Positions 28,288-37,213 are shown, counted from the first letter of the stretch. The stretch: DNA of 64,000 nt from Streptomyces sp. XD-27 (GCF_030553055.1 NZ_CP130713.1:4030001-4094000); one strand, 5' to 3'. Translations and numbers: made by a program. The notes: generated by a model from the sequence alone, not told the origin.

Positions 28288-28778
28288 CCCTCACCCCACT
28301 CGAAGCCGAGCTCGCCGAGCTCGCCGGAGCCGTACCCGACCCGGAACTGCCCGTCGTCACCCTCGCCGAGTTGGGCGTGCTGCGCGGACTCCACGTCGTG
28401 GCGCCCGGCAGAGTCGAGGTCGAACTGACCCCCACCTACACCGGATGCCCGGCCATCGAGGCCATGACCGCGGACATCGAACGCGTCCTGCACGACCACG
28501 GCATACCGCAGGTCGAGGTCCGCACCGTGCTGTCCCCGCCCTGGACCACCGACGCGATCACCGCCGAAGGGCGCAGGAAACTGGCCGAGTCCGGCATCGC
28601 ACCGCCCCGAGCCGTCGCCGCGGCGGCAGGACCGGTGCCACTGACCCTGGCCATCCGCTGCCCGCACTGCGGCTCCATCGACACCACCCTGCTGAGCCGC
28701 TTCTCCTCCACCGCCTGCAAAGCCCTGCGCCGGTGCGAGTCCTGCCGCGAACCCTTCGACCACTTCAAGGAGTTGTGA
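28281..28778 (+). CDS. paaD: PaaD, MIP18/SufT-like Fe-S assembly factor for the epoxidase
   Basis: 165 aa. N-terminal MIP18/DUF59 domain: GAVPDPELPVVTLAELGVL and the Cys-containing LTPTYTGCPAIEAM. C-terminal zinc-ribbon-like CPHCGS ... CESCREPF (two CxxC pairs). PaaD is needed for activity of the complex in other bacteria and is thought to mature the PaaE cluster. Overlaps paaC by 7 bp and paaE by 1 bp. Confidence 0.93.
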   Translation: MVTLTPLEAELAELAGAVPDPELPVVTLAELGVLRGLHVVAPGRVEVELTPTYTGCPAIEAMTADIERVLHDHGIPQVEVRTVLSPPWTTDAITAEGRRKLAESGIAPPRAVAAAAGPVPLTLAIRCPHCGSIDTTLLSRFSSTACKALRRCESCREPFDHFKEL

Positions 28779-29872
28779 TGGCCAGCGAAGCGCCCACCGC
28801 AGGCCACCACGGCGCCTTCCACCCCCTGCGGGTGACAGCGGTGGAACAGCTCACCGACGACTCCGTCGCCCTCACCCTGGCCATACCGGACGAACTGCGC
28901 GGCACCTTCCGCCACCTGCCCGGACAGCACATCGCGGTGCGGCGCTTCGTGGACGGCACGGAGATCCGGCGCACGTACTCGATCTGCACCCCCGCGCCGG
29001 ACACCGCCGCCGGCCCGGAGTCCCTCCAGGTGGGAGTGCGGCTCGTCGACGGCGGAGAGTTCTCCACCTACGCCCTGAAGGAACTCGCCCCCGGCGACAC
29101 CATCGAGGTGATGGCCCCCGCCGGACGCTTCGTCCTCGAACCGCGGGCCGGGAACTTCGCCGCGATCGTCGGCGGCAGCGGCATCACCCCCGTACTGTCC
29201 ATCGCCACGACGCTGCTGGAACGCCGCACCGACACCCGCTTCTGCCTCATCCGCAGCGACCGCACCGCCGCCTCGACGATGTTCCTCGACCAGGTTGCCG
29301 ACCTGAAAGACCGCTGGCCGGACCGGTTCCAGCTGGTCACCGCGCTCTCTCGGGAGGAGCAGCAGGCCGGGCTGGCCTCCGGTCGGCTGGACGAGCAGCG
29401 GCTGACCGCGCTGCTGCCCACCCTGCTGCCCGTGCCATCGATAGACGGCTGGTTCCTGTGCGGTCCGTACGGACTGGTCCAAGGCGCGGAGCGGGCGCTG
29501 CGCGCCCTCGGCGTCCCCCGCGACCGTGTCCACCAGGAGATCTTCCATGTGGACGACGGCGCCTCACCGGCGCCGGTCAGCGGACCGGCCCCCAGCCGCA
29601 GCACGGTGACCGCGACACTGGACGGCCGGTCGGGCAGCTGGCCCGTACAGGACGGGGAATCGCTGCTGGAGACCGTCCTGCGCAACCGCGCCGACGCGCC
29701 GTACGCCTGCAAGGGCGGCGTGTGCGGCACCTGCCGGGCGTTCCTGGTCTCCGGCGAGGTGCGGATGGACCGGAACTTCGCACTGGAGCCGGAAGAGGTG
29801 GCCGCGGGCTATGTGCTGGCCTGCCAGTCGCACCCGCTCGACGAGGAGGTGGAGCTGGACTTCGACCGCTGA
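28778..29872 (+). CDS. paaE: Phenylacetyl-CoA epoxidase reductase subunit PaaE
   Basis: 364 aa. Order: FAD-binding domain (RTYSICTP near residue 70), NAD-binding domain (IVGGSGITPVLSI near 130; FLCGPYGLVQ near 225), then a plant-type 2Fe-2S ferredoxin domain with CKGGVCGTC ... C cysteines (near 310-350). It passes electrons from NADPH to PaaA. Start overlaps the paaD stop (TGATG). Last gene of the operon; 149 bp follow before the acyl-CoA dehydrogenase. Confidence 0.95.
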   Translation: MASEAPTAGHHGAFHPLRVTAVEQLTDDSVALTLAIPDELRGTFRHLPGQHIAVRRFVDGTEIRRTYSICTPAPDTAAGPESLQVGVRLVDGGEFSTYALKELAPGDTIEVMAPAGRFVLEPRAGNFAAIVGGSGITPVLSIATTLLERRTDTRFCLIRSDRTAASTMFLDQVADLKDRWPDRFQLVTALSREEQQAGLASGRLDEQRLTALLPTLLPVPSIDGWFLCGPYGLVQGAERALRALGVPRDRVHQEIFHVDDGASPAPVSGPAPSRSTVTATLDGRSGSWPVQDGESLLETVLRNRADAPYACKGGVCGTCRAFLVSGEVRMDRNFALEPEEVAAGYVLACQSHPLDEEVELDFDR

Positions 29873-29939
29873 CCCGCGCCCCCGGCCGGATGCACCCGAT
29901 TCCGGCGCGCGCCGACCGTGCCGATCCGTTCCCTTCTCC

Positions 29940-29953
29940 TAGAACCTGTTCTA
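29940..29953. promoter_or_regulatory. KstR-like palindromic box upstream of an acyl-CoA dehydrogenase
   Basis: TAGAACCTGTTCTA is a perfect inverted repeat and fits the KstR consensus TNNAACNNGTTNNA at every fixed position. It lies 69 bp upstream of the GTG at 30022. TTGACG (29956-29961) follows directly, so a bound repressor would cover a -35 element. A second short inverted repeat, TGACG-AGC-CGTCA, is at 29957-29969. Confidence 0.6.
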
Positions 29954-30021
29954 TCTTGACGAGCCGTCAGGTCATGTGACTCCCCGTCAGACAGTCCGGT
30001 GCGTACGGAGGGACGGCGACA

Positions 30022-31194
30022 GTGGACTTCACCTTCACCGAAGAGCAGCAGGCCGCCATGGAGACGGCACGAGCGGTCTTCTCCGGCACCCAGCCGGACG
30101 ACGTCCCCAGCCCCGCCCTCACCCCGGGGGCGGTCGCCGACGACATCGACCGCCCGCTCTGGCGGAAACTCGCCGCGGCCGACCTACTCGCCCTCACCCT
30201 CGACGAACAGTACGGCGGCGCGGGACTCGACCCCATCGCGCTCTGCCTCGTCCTGCGCGAAGCAGGCCACGTACTCGCCCGCGTACCCCTGCTGGAGAAC
30301 AGCGCCGCCGCGCTCACCATCCAGACCCACGGCAGCACCGAACTACGCCACGCCGTACTCCCCCGCACCGGGCGCGGCGAACTGATCCTCACCACCGCCG
30401 CCAGCGGACGCAGCGGACACGACCCGGCCGAACAGGCCGTCCAGGCACACCACCACCCCAACGGCACCTGGACCCTCGACGGCGTGCAGACCACCGTGCC
30501 CTGGGCCCAGCACGCCGACAGGGTGCTGACCCCCGCCCGGACCGAAGCGGGCCACACCGTGCTGGCGCTGATCCCCCGCACCCAGGACGGCGTCACGCTA
30601 CTGGAGCAGATCTCGACCAACGGCGAGCAGTACGCCGAACTCCGCCTGGACGCCGTGCGGATCAACCACACCGACGTCATCACCGCAGACGGCGCATGGG
30701 AACGACTGCGGCACCTGCTCACCACCGGAACCTGCGCGCTCGCCCTCGGCCTCGCCACCCGCGTACTCGCCATGACCAGCGAGTACACCGGAAAACGCGA
30801 ACAATTCGGCTTCCCGCTGGCCACCTTCCAGGCAGTCGCCGTCCAGGCCGCCGACCGCTACATCGACCAGCAGGCGATGGAAGCCACCCTCTGGCAGGCC
30901 GCGTGGCGGCTCACCACCGACCACCAGCCCCCCACCGAACCCCAGGACCCAGAGACCGGGGTAGGCATCCTCCCCGCCGCCGCGGACATCGCCGTCGCCA
31001 AGATCTGGGCCGCCGAAGGAGTACGCCGGACCGTGCAGACAGCCCAGCACCTGCACGGCGGCTTCGGCGCGGTCACCGACTACCCGCTGCACCGCTATCA
31101 CGCCTGGGCCAAACAGCTGGAACTGTCGCTCGGCTCCGCCGCCGCACACGAGGAGGCACTCGGCGACCTACTCGCCGCCCACCCCCTCACCTGA
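30022..31194 (+). CDS. Acyl-CoA dehydrogenase
   Basis: 390 aa from GTG 30022 with CGGAGGGA upstream. N-terminal DFTFTEEQQAAMETARAVF, DEQYGGAGLDPIALCLVLRE in the helical domain, YTGKREQFGFPLATFQAVAVQAADRYID in the C-terminal domain and LHGGFGAVTDYPLHRYH near the end are family signatures. FAD-linked alpha,beta-desaturation of an acyl-CoA is expected. The sequence looks like the FadE subunits of steroid side-chain or ring degradation, and the KstR-like box supports this. Such enzymes often need a partner subunit, which is not in the window. Confidence 0.85.
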   Translation: MDFTFTEEQQAAMETARAVFSGTQPDDVPSPALTPGAVADDIDRPLWRKLAAADLLALTLDEQYGGAGLDPIALCLVLREAGHVLARVPLLENSAAALTIQTHGSTELRHAVLPRTGRGELILTTAASGRSGHDPAEQAVQAHHHPNGTWTLDGVQTTVPWAQHADRVLTPARTEAGHTVLALIPRTQDGVTLLEQISTNGEQYAELRLDAVRINHTDVITADGAWERLRHLLTTGTCALALGLATRVLAMTSEYTGKREQFGFPLATFQAVAVQAADRYIDQQAMEATLWQAAWRLTTDHQPPTEPQDPETGVGILPAAADIAVAKIWAAEGVRRTVQTAQHLHGGFGAVTDYPLHRYHAWAKQLELSLGSAAAHEEALGDLLAAHPLT

Positions 31195-31225
31195 CCCCGC
31201 CACCCGAGCCGGCCGGCCAGAGCCA

Positions 31226-31573
31226 CTAGAGGACGAAGGCGTCCGCCTCAGCCCGCCCGCTGACCAGCGGACGGCCGGCCGCGTCCCAGGCGAGCATGCC
31301 GCCATCGACGTTCACCGCGTCCAGACCCTGTGCGATCAGATACTGCGCCACCTGCGCCGACCGGCCACCGACCCTGCACACCACATGGACACGCCGACCA
31401 TCGGCGACCGCTTCGGTCAGCTCACCGAACCGGGCGACGACCTGGCCCATGGGGATGTGCAGCGCCCCCTCGGCATGCCCCGCCGCCCACTCGTCGTCCT
31501 CCCGAACATCCAGGAGGAAACCGTCGACGGGCACCGCCGCGGCGGCGACCTCGGGAAGCTGGCCAAATCGCAT
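31226..31573 (-). CDS. Single-domain rhodanese-like sulfurtransferase
   Basis: 115 aa from ATG 31573 (MRFGQLPEV), with GAGAGG 8 nt upstream. One rhodanese domain: LLDVREDDEWAAGHAEGALHIPMGQV and the active-site loop VCRVGGRS, whose Cys carries the persulfide. It is convergent with the acyl-CoA dehydrogenase with a 31-bp gap. Such small proteins donate sulfur to cofactor or tRNA pathways or bind cyanide-like ions; the partner is unknown. Confidence 0.85.
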   Translation of the reverse strand: MRFGQLPEVAAAAVPVDGFLLDVREDDEWAAGHAEGALHIPMGQVVARFGELTEAVADGRRVHVVCRVGGRSAQVAQYLIAQGLDAVNVDGGMLAWDAAGRPLVSGRAEADAFVL

Positions 31574-31645
31574 CAGTCGTACCTCTCTCACACACCTGGT
31601 CCGGTCTCACACATGATCCGGCCGTAGAACCTGGGCTAACGGAAC

Positions 31646-32515
31646 CTACTGCACAAGCTCCGCAAGCCGGGCTTCCTTCTCGGAGACCTGCGCGAGCAGC
31701 TGCTCGGCGATCTCCTCCAGCAACCCGTCCGGGTCCTCCGGCGCCATCTTGATCATCGCGCCTATCGCGCTCGACTCCATCTCGGCGGCCATGGCGGCCA
31801 GCAGCTCCTTACGCTCGGCCAGCCACTCCAGCCGCGCGTACAGCTCCTCGCTGCGGCTCGCCCGCCGCTCCGCGGGCCGCGGGCCGGCCGCCCACTCGTC
31901 CGCCAGCGCCTGCAACGCTGTCTCGTCCCCGGCCGCGTACGCCGCGTTGACCCGCACGATGAAGTCGCCGCGCCGCGCCCGCTCGTCCTCGGAATCGGCC
32001 AGGTCCGGATGCGCACTGCGGGCCAGCTCACGGTAGAGACGCCGGGCCTCCTCGCTCGGCCGCACCCGCGACGGCGGCTGCACCGGCTGCTCGTTGAGCA
32101 TCGCCGCCCCCTCCGGCGACAGGCCCTCGGAGTCGATCCAGCCGAAGAACAGCTCCTCCACGTCCGGCATCGGCATCACCAGCCCGCGCGCCTCCTGCGC
32201 CCGGCGCACGTCTTCCGGGTCCCCGGTGCGTGCCGCGATCGCCTCCGCGATCAGCGCGTCGAGCTCGTCGAGCCGCGAATACACGGGGCCGAGCCGCTGG
32301 TGGTGCAGGCGGGAGAAGTTCTCCACCTCGATCCGGAAGGTCTCCACCGCGATCTCGAACTCGATCAGCGCCTGTTCCGCCGCTCGCACCGCCTGCTCCA
32401 GCCGCTGCGTGCCCGCCGCCTCCGCTGCCTGCGCGGCCTCGGCCGCTGCCGCGTCCACCTGCGGCTCCGCTCCCGCGGCCGACCGCCCTGCCTGGTGCGC
32501 TTCCGGGTTCGTCAC
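31646..32515 (-). CDS. Coiled-coil protein with degenerate J-domain-like segment
   Basis: 289 aa, mostly helical and Ala/Glu-rich. Residues ~35-80 (TQRLEQAVRAAEQALIEFEIAVETFRIEVENF) and ~215-289 look like coiled coils. The middle (residues ~158-200, LYRELARSAHPDLADSEDERARRGDFIVRVNAAYAAGD) resembles helices II-III of a J domain with an HPD tripeptide, so it may work with a DnaK chaperone. No membrane segment or signal peptide. Probably a cytoplasmic cofactor; function unproven. Confidence 0.65.
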   Translation of the reverse strand: MTNPEAHQAGRSAAGAEPQVDAAAAEAAQAAEAAGTQRLEQAVRAAEQALIEFEIAVETFRIEVENFSRLHHQRLGPVYSRLDELDALIAEAIAARTGDPEDVRRAQEARGLVMPMPDVEELFFGWIDSEGLSPEGAAMLNEQPVQPPSRVRPSEEARRLYRELARSAHPDLADSEDERARRGDFIVRVNAAYAAGDETALQALADEWAAGPRPAERRASRSEELYARLEWLAERKELLAAMAAEMESSAIGAMIKMAPEDPDGLLEEIAEQLLAQVSEKEARLAELVQ

Positions 32516-32620
32516 CCGCCCAGCCTACGTCCGGCCCACCGCCGCCGAGACATCCCCGCCGCAGGGCACACCCAACCGGGCGGCTCGGCCAGTCCCCCGG
32601 CGGCTCCTCGGGGGGAGGGG

Positions 32621-32658
32621 CCCCTCCCCCCTCCCTCCCCTCCCTCCCCGGCCCCCCT
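32621..32658 (-). other. Candidate G-quadruplex tract between two leftward genes
   Basis: The plus strand has long C runs (CCCC, CCCCCC, CCC, CCCC, CCC, CCCC, CCCCCC) separated by single T or GG, so the minus strand has many G runs. It lies in the 154-bp spacer downstream of the DUF2252 stop region side and upstream of the J-domain-like gene. Leftward transcription would put the G-rich strand in the RNA. Adjacent GGGGAGGGGCCCCTCCCC is a strong palindrome. Confidence 0.45.
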
Positions 32659-32669
32659 CCGTTGCCTGG

Positions 32670-34301
32670 TCAGACCCCCGGCTCTGCCGCTATGCGGCCC
32701 GTGCGGATCGCCGCGACCAGGTCGGCGTGGTCCGCTTCCGTGCGGTCGGCGTACGCCACGGCGAACGCGGCGACGGCCTCGTCGAGCTCTTCGCTCTTGC
32801 CGCAGTAGCCCGCGAGCAGGCGCGGGTCCGCGGTGTGCGTGTGGGCGCGCGCCAGGAGCGCGCCGGTCATCCGGCCGTAGTCGTCCAGCTGGTCGGGGGT
32901 CAGTGCCGCCGGGTCCACGCTGCCCTTGCGGTTGCGGAACTGCCGAACCTGGTACGGGCGCCCCTCCACCGTGGTCCACCCCAGCGCCATGTCGCTGACG
33001 ACCTGCATCCGCTTCTGTCCGAGCACCACGCGCCGGCCCTCATGCTCGACCACCGGCACGTCGAAGCCCGCCTTCGCCACATGGGGCAGCAGTGCGGAGG
33101 GCCGGGCCTCCTTGACCTGGAGCACCAAGGGCTCGCCCCGGTGATCCAGGAGCAGCACCACATAGGACCTGGTCCCCACGCTTCCGGTGCCGACCACCCG
33201 GAACGCCACGTCTTGTATCGCATAGCGCGCGAGCAACGGCAGCCGGTCTTCGGGGAGCGTCCCGAGATACTCGCCCAGCGACGCGGCGACGGCGGCCGCC
33301 TCCTCGTCGGGTATCCGGCGCAGCACCGGTGGGGCGTCGACGAAGCGCCGTCCGCCATCCGCCGTGGGCTCGGTCGACCGGGCCGCGAACCGGGCGCTGG
33401 TGTTCCGCCGGGCCTTGTCCGAGACGCGCTCCAGCGTTCCGAGGAGGTCCTTGGCGTCGGCGTGGGAGACCAGTTCCTCGTCGGCGATGGCGTGCCATGC
33501 CTCGGCCGCGGGCAGCTTGGCCAGCAGCCTCAGGGTTCGCCGGTAGGCGCCGACCGCGGCGTAGGCCGCCGCCCGGCAGGTGGTCTCGTCCGCGCCGGTC
33601 TCCCTGCCCGCCAGGACCAGCGAGGTCGCCAGGCGCTTCACGTCCCATTCCCACGGACCGTGCACGGTCTCGTCGAAGTCGTTGAGGTCGATGACCAGGC
33701 CGCCGCGCGCGTCGCCGTACAGCCCGAAGTTGGCGGCGTGCGCGTCGCCGCATATCTGCGTCCCCACGCCTGTGACCGGGGTGGGGGTCAGGTCGTACGC
33801 CATGAGTCCGGCCGATCCGCGGAGGAAGGCGAACGGTGTCGCGGCCATCCGGCCGACCCGTATCGGCGTGAGCTCGGGCAGCCGCCCGGCGCTGGACTCC
33901 CTGACCGCGGTCACCGCGTCCGGCCGCCCGTCGGCTATGTCCAGCTGGGCGTGCGCGGACCGAGGCGCGCGCTCGCGCAGGGCCTTGCCTTCCCGCTTCG
34001 CGCCGCCGTTCCGCTTCCTGGCGAAGCCCTGCACGTGGGGAAGCCGTCGGCTCGTCGGAAGGAACTGCTCCACCGGCCGGGCCACGGCCGCGGATGCCGC
34101 CTCGGCCGCCCCGGATGCCGTCTCACCCCCGAATGCCGCCCCGGATGCCGTCTCGGCCCCGAGTGCCGCCCCGGTTACCGCCTCGACCCCCGTTGCCGCC
34201 TCGCCCCCGAGTGCCGTCTCACCCCCGGTTGCCGACCCCGATGTCCTCGTGGCCCCGGCGGTATCCGCCGCCCCGTCCCCTGGCGTCCCGGCATCAGTCA
34301 T
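32670..34301 (-). CDS. DUF2252 family protein, kinase-like fold
   Basis: 543 aa from ATG 34301. Residues ~1-85 are Ala/Gly/Thr-rich with repeats of the type GAAFGGETASGA. The DUF2252 core follows: MAATPFAFLRGSAGLMAYDL, QICGDAHAANFGLYGDARGGLVIDLNDFDET (an HxxN...D pattern like a kinase catalytic site), KRLATSLVLAGRE and a C-terminal TGALLARAHTHTADPRL. The fold resembles aminoglycoside-type kinases, but the substrate is unknown. A perfect DnaA-box sequence lies at 34399-34407 upstream. Confidence 0.82.
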   Translation of the reverse strand: MTDAGTPGDGAADTAGATRTSGSATGGETALGGEAATGVEAVTGAALGAETASGAAFGGETASGAAEAASAAVARPVEQFLPTSRRLPHVQGFARKRNGGAKREGKALRERAPRSAHAQLDIADGRPDAVTAVRESSAGRLPELTPIRVGRMAATPFAFLRGSAGLMAYDLTPTPVTGVGTQICGDAHAANFGLYGDARGGLVIDLNDFDETVHGPWEWDVKRLATSLVLAGRETGADETTCRAAAYAAVGAYRRTLRLLAKLPAAEAWHAIADEELVSHADAKDLLGTLERVSDKARRNTSARFAARSTEPTADGGRRFVDAPPVLRRIPDEEAAAVAASLGEYLGTLPEDRLPLLARYAIQDVAFRVVGTGSVGTRSYVVLLLDHRGEPLVLQVKEARPSALLPHVAKAGFDVPVVEHEGRRVVLGQKRMQVVSDMALGWTTVEGRPYQVRQFRNRKGSVDPAALTPDQLDDYGRMTGALLARAHTHTADPRLLAGYCGKSEELDEAVAAFAVAYADRTEADHADLVAAIRTGRIAAEPGV

Positions 34302-34473
34302 CGCGAGCCCCCCGTTTCTCTCCACCCGGCCTCTCCCAAGACCGGGCCGATGTCGACTGCCTCGACGGTACAACCAGGGGCACAAGCCCGTCAGAGCCTG
34401 TGGATAACTATCGGTGCAGCGCCCTCGGCTACTCAGCCGCCAGCGAATCTGCCCAGGTCAGCTACGGAACCGA

Positions 34474-34845
34474 TCAGCTACGGAACCGGTCGGGGCAGCC
34501 GCCACCGTCCGGGAGGTAGGTCTCCGCCCACCGCGCCAGCTCCCGCAGCGCGGGCTCCATCGCCTTGCCCGCAGCGGTCAGCCGGTAGCCGACCCGTAGC
34601 GGGGGCCCATCGTCGACCTCTCGTACGACCAGGCCCACCGCCGCCAGCTCGGCGAGCCGGTCCGACAGCATCCGCTCGCTGATGCCGGGGATCGCCCGCC
34701 GGACCTCCGCGAAGTAGGCCCCGCCCTCCATCAGTACCGCGACGACCAGCCCGGTCCACCGCTTCCCGAAGAGCTCGAAGACACGCGTCATGTCGTCGCC
34801 GACCTTCTTGCACGCCTGCTCGCCGCGCCCGCCGGGATCCCTCAT
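34474..34845 (-). CDS. HxlR-type winged-helix transcriptional regulator
   Basis: 123 aa. A start-proximal Cys (GEQACKKV) lies at the usual redox or aldehyde-sensing position, then VFELFGKRWTGLVVAVLMEGGAYFAEVRRAIPGISERMLSDRLAELAAVGLV (residues ~22-72) and YRLTAAGKAMEPALRELARWAE define the winged-helix HxlR family. Divergent from the azoreductase gene across 157 bp, so it probably represses it under electrophile or quinone stress. Confidence 0.88.
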   Translation of the reverse strand: MRDPGGRGEQACKKVGDDMTRVFELFGKRWTGLVVAVLMEGGAYFAEVRRAIPGISERMLSDRLAELAAVGLVVREVDDGPPLRVGYRLTAAGKAMEPALRELARWAETYLPDGGGCPDRFRS

Positions 34846-35002
34846 GCCCTCAGGGTACTACCTTCCCGTGCGGGACTATAAAAAAGTAAGCTACTGTGCT
34901 AAACATAGTTACGCACCGAACTACCGAACTCCGGGGTCCTCACGCCGGGGCCCCGCGCACCGATGCCGTTGCCGACGTCCCACCCATCCACGGAGCCACA
35001 CC
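34846..35002. promoter_or_regulatory. AT-rich divergent promoter/operator between HxlR and azoreductase genes
   Basis: A marked AT island, TATAAAAAAGTAAGCTACTG from 34877, contrasts with surrounding GC. GTAAGCTA (34886-34893) and CATAGTTAC (34904-34912) are approximate inverted half-sites spaced about one helical turn and likely HxlR targets. GGTACTACC (34854-34862) is another possible half-site. Predicted from pattern only. Confidence 0.45.
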
Positions 35003-35656
35003 ATGCCCACGCTGCTGCACATCGACTCGTCCATGCACCCCACCGAGGGCTCTGCCTCCCGCCCCGTCACCAACGCCTTCCGCAAGGAATGGGAGACCCA
35101 GCACCCCGACGGCACGGTCATATACCGGGACCTGGCCACCGACCCGCTGCCGCACCTGGACGCCGCCGCCTTCGCGGCGGGATTCGTGAGCCCGGACGAG
35201 CGCTCCCCCGAGCAGCGGGCCGCCTTCGCGCTCCGTGACACGCTGGCCGCCGAGCTCGAACAGGCGGACGTGGTCCTGATCGGCGCCCCGATGTACAACT
35301 TCACGATCCCGTCCACCCTCAAGGCATGGCTGGACCACGTGATCATCATCGGGCGCACGTCCCTCACAGAGGCTCCCAGCGCCGCCGGCACCCCCACGGT
35401 GGTCGTGGCCAGCCGCGGCGGCGGCTACGGTCCGGGCACCCCGCGCGAGAGCTTCGAGTTCGTGACGAACTACCTGGGCAAGACCCTCGACGGCGCGCTC
35501 GGCCTCGACGTCGACTTCATCGTTCCGGAGCTGACCATGGCCCGGACGAACCCGGCCATGGCCGACCTCATCGAGCTCGCGGACGCCTCGAAGGCCAAGG
35601 CCCACGAGGACGCCGTCAGCAAGGCCAAGGAGCTCGCCGCCCGGTTCACCGCGTAA
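35003..35656 (+). CDS. azoR: FMN-dependent NADH-azoreductase / quinone reductase
   Basis: 217 aa. Flavodoxin-like fold: LLHIDSSMHPTEGSASRPVTNAF (phosphate loop with SxxPTEGSxS), VVLIGAPMYNFTIPSTLKAWLDHVI (PMYNF is the FMN site), then VASRGGGYGPGTP. It reduces azo dyes and quinones with NADH. Divergent from the HxlR regulator, a common electrophile-response pair. The stop codon is followed by repeats of the gene end (ACCGCGTAAC). Confidence 0.9.
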   Translation: MPTLLHIDSSMHPTEGSASRPVTNAFRKEWETQHPDGTVIYRDLATDPLPHLDAAAFAAGFVSPDERSPEQRAAFALRDTLAAELEQADVVLIGAPMYNFTIPSTLKAWLDHVIIIGRTSLTEAPSAAGTPTVVVASRGGGYGPGTPRESFEFVTNYLGKTLDGALGLDVDFIVPELTMARTNPAMADLIELADASKAKAHEDAVSKAKELAARFTA

Positions 35657-35712
35657 CCCCACACCGCGTCACCTCACCCGGAACCGCGTAACCTCAAGCA
35701 GAAAACAGAAAC

Positions 35713-35762
35713 GAGAACGGGCCCCCACTCGTGACATTCGTCACGAACGGAGACCCGTTCTC
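35713..35762. terminator. Hairpin between azoR and tRNA-Leu
   Basis: Outer arms GAGAACGGG (35713-35721) and CCCGTTCTC (35754-35762) are perfect complements. A second inner pair, CGTGAC/GTCACG, stacks inside. It follows the rightward azoR gene and the leftward tRNA gene, so it can end both transcripts. Confidence 0.65.
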
Positions 35763-35768
35763 TCTATG

Positions 35769-35852
35769 TGCGCGAGGGGGGAGTTGAACCCCCACGCCCT
35801 TTCGGGCACTGGAACCTGAATCCAGCGCGTCTGCCTATTCCGCCACCCGCGC
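35769..35852 (-). tRNA. tRNA-Leu (CAG anticodon)
   Basis: 84-nt class II tRNA with a long variable arm. Acceptor stem GCGCGGG/CTCGCGC plus discriminator A. Anticodon stem CTGGA/TCCAG with loop TTCAGGT gives anticodon CAG. The T arm GGGGGTTCAACTCCCCC is standard. CCA is not encoded (next bases CAT). CTG is the main Leu codon in this genome type. Confidence 0.95.
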
Positions 35853-36015
35853 ATGGGTGTTGTCGTGAGATTCTCTCTCAAGTCACCGGGCGGTTCCGCC
35901 CGGCTCGTTTTCGTGAGCGCCTTCCGACATGCAGAACATTAGCACGCTGCGGAGGGTGCCTTCACACCCGTTTCCGTCGCCGGCGGCGGGCGGCGATCAA
36001 GGGCGTGCGTCACAC

Positions 36016-36085
36016 CGCACCGAGCACCGGACCGGTCACCGAACCGAGCACCGGACCGAGCATCAGACCGGGCACCGGACCGCGC
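36016..36085. repeat. Short degenerate repeats upstream of fhaA
   Basis: Within the 676-bp gap between azoR and fhaA, the stretch contains repeated ACCGAGCACCGGACC-like units (near 36020, 36046, 36075) and shorter ACCGGGCACCGGACC variants. The rest of 35853-36333 contains no convincing gene. GAAGGAGGTG directly precedes the fhaA start. Confidence 0.65.
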
Positions 36086-36333
36086 GCGCGGAGCGGGGAA
36101 GGCCCCCGGAGGCCCAGCCCACGGCCGCCCTGCCCCACGCGGGCAGCCCCCGGGCGTCCGAAGACCTCGCCGGTTGCGGGACACTGTCTTGAAGGCGCCT
36201 CTACGATCCCTTGTGAGAGGTCACACTGCTCCACAGGGCCAGGAAGGGGAACCACCCGATTTCCCGACGCGTGGATACGATCAGTAAGCAGTATCAGGAC
36301 GACACTGAGGAAGACTGAGGAAGGAGGTGCCCC

Positions 36334-37203
36334 GTGGGAGTACTCAAGCGCTTCGAGCAGCGTCTCGAAGGCCTCGTCAACGGCACCTTCGCCAAGGTGT
36401 TCAAGTCCGAGGTCCAGCCCGTGGAGATCGCGGGCGCGCTCCAGCGTGAGTGCGACAACAACGCCACCATCTGGAACCGCGACCGGACGGTCGTCCCCAA
36501 CGACTTCATCGTCGAGCTGAGCGCGCCGGACTACGAGCGCCTCAGCCCGTACTCCGGACAACTCGGCGACGAGCTGTCCGGCATGGTGCGGGACTACGCC
36601 AAGCAGCAGCGGTACACGTTCATGGGCGCCATCAAGGTGCACCTGGAGAAGGCCGACGACCTGGACACCGGGCTGTACCGGGTCCGCAGCCGCACGCTGG
36701 CCGCCAGCGAGTCGCAGAGTCCGCAGCAGGGCGCGCAGCCCGGGCCGGGCCGCCAGGCGCAGGGGCCGACCCCGCAGTCGCCCTCGCAGCGGTCCGCCGG
36801 CGGGCGGTCCGGGCCCGGCTATCCGCCGCAGCCCGCGGGCGCGCCGCCCATGCCCAGTGCCCCGCCCGGCGGCGCCAGGGCCGGTTCGCGTCCGGGCGCG
36901 GGAGGTGCCCCGTCCCACGGGCAGACCCGCCGCTGGATCGAGATCAACGGCACCCGCCACCAGATCTCCCGGCCCACGCTCGTGCTGGGCCGCAGCACCG
37001 ATGCGGACGTCCGTATCGACGACCCCGGGGTGTCCCGCAGGCACTGCGAGATCCGGGTCGGATCACCCTCGACCATCCAGGATCTGGGGTCGACCAACGG
37101 CATCGTGGTAGACGGACAGCACACCACGCGCGCTACGCTCCGCGACGGCTCGCGCGTCGTCGTGGGCAGCACCACCATCGTTTACCGGCAAGCCGAAGGG
37201 TGA
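36334..37203 (+). CDS. fhaA: FhaA: DUF3662 and FHA-domain protein
   Basis: 289 aa from GTG 36334 with AAGGAGGT upstream. Residues ~1-120: DUF3662 (GVLKRFEQRLEGLVNGTFAKVF, FKSEVQPVEIAGALQREC). A Pro/Gln/Gly-rich linker of ~75 residues, then a C-terminal FHA domain (LVLGRSTDADVRIDDPGVSRRHCEI, LGSTNGIVVDG) with the phosphothreonine-binding R, S and N. In M. tuberculosis the equivalent binds phospho-MviN to stop peptidoglycan synthesis. First of six clustered genes ending at pknB; FhaB follows after 10 bp. Confidence 0.93.
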   Translation: MGVLKRFEQRLEGLVNGTFAKVFKSEVQPVEIAGALQRECDNNATIWNRDRTVVPNDFIVELSAPDYERLSPYSGQLGDELSGMVRDYAKQQRYTFMGAIKVHLEKADDLDTGLYRVRSRTLAASESQSPQQGAQPGPGRQAQGPTPQSPSQRSAGGRSGPGYPPQPAGAPPMPSAPPGGARAGSRPGAGGAPSHGQTRRWIEINGTRHQISRPTLVLGRSTDADVRIDDPGVSRRHCEIRVGSPSTIQDLGSTNGIVVDGQHTTRATLRDGSRVVVGSTTIVYRQAEG

Positions 37204-37213
37204 AGCGGGGGCA

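Noticed and set aside
36016..36085. Possible CRISPR or mobile-element repeat before fhaA
   Set aside because: Units are short, diverged and unspaced; no Cas gene or transposase is nearby.
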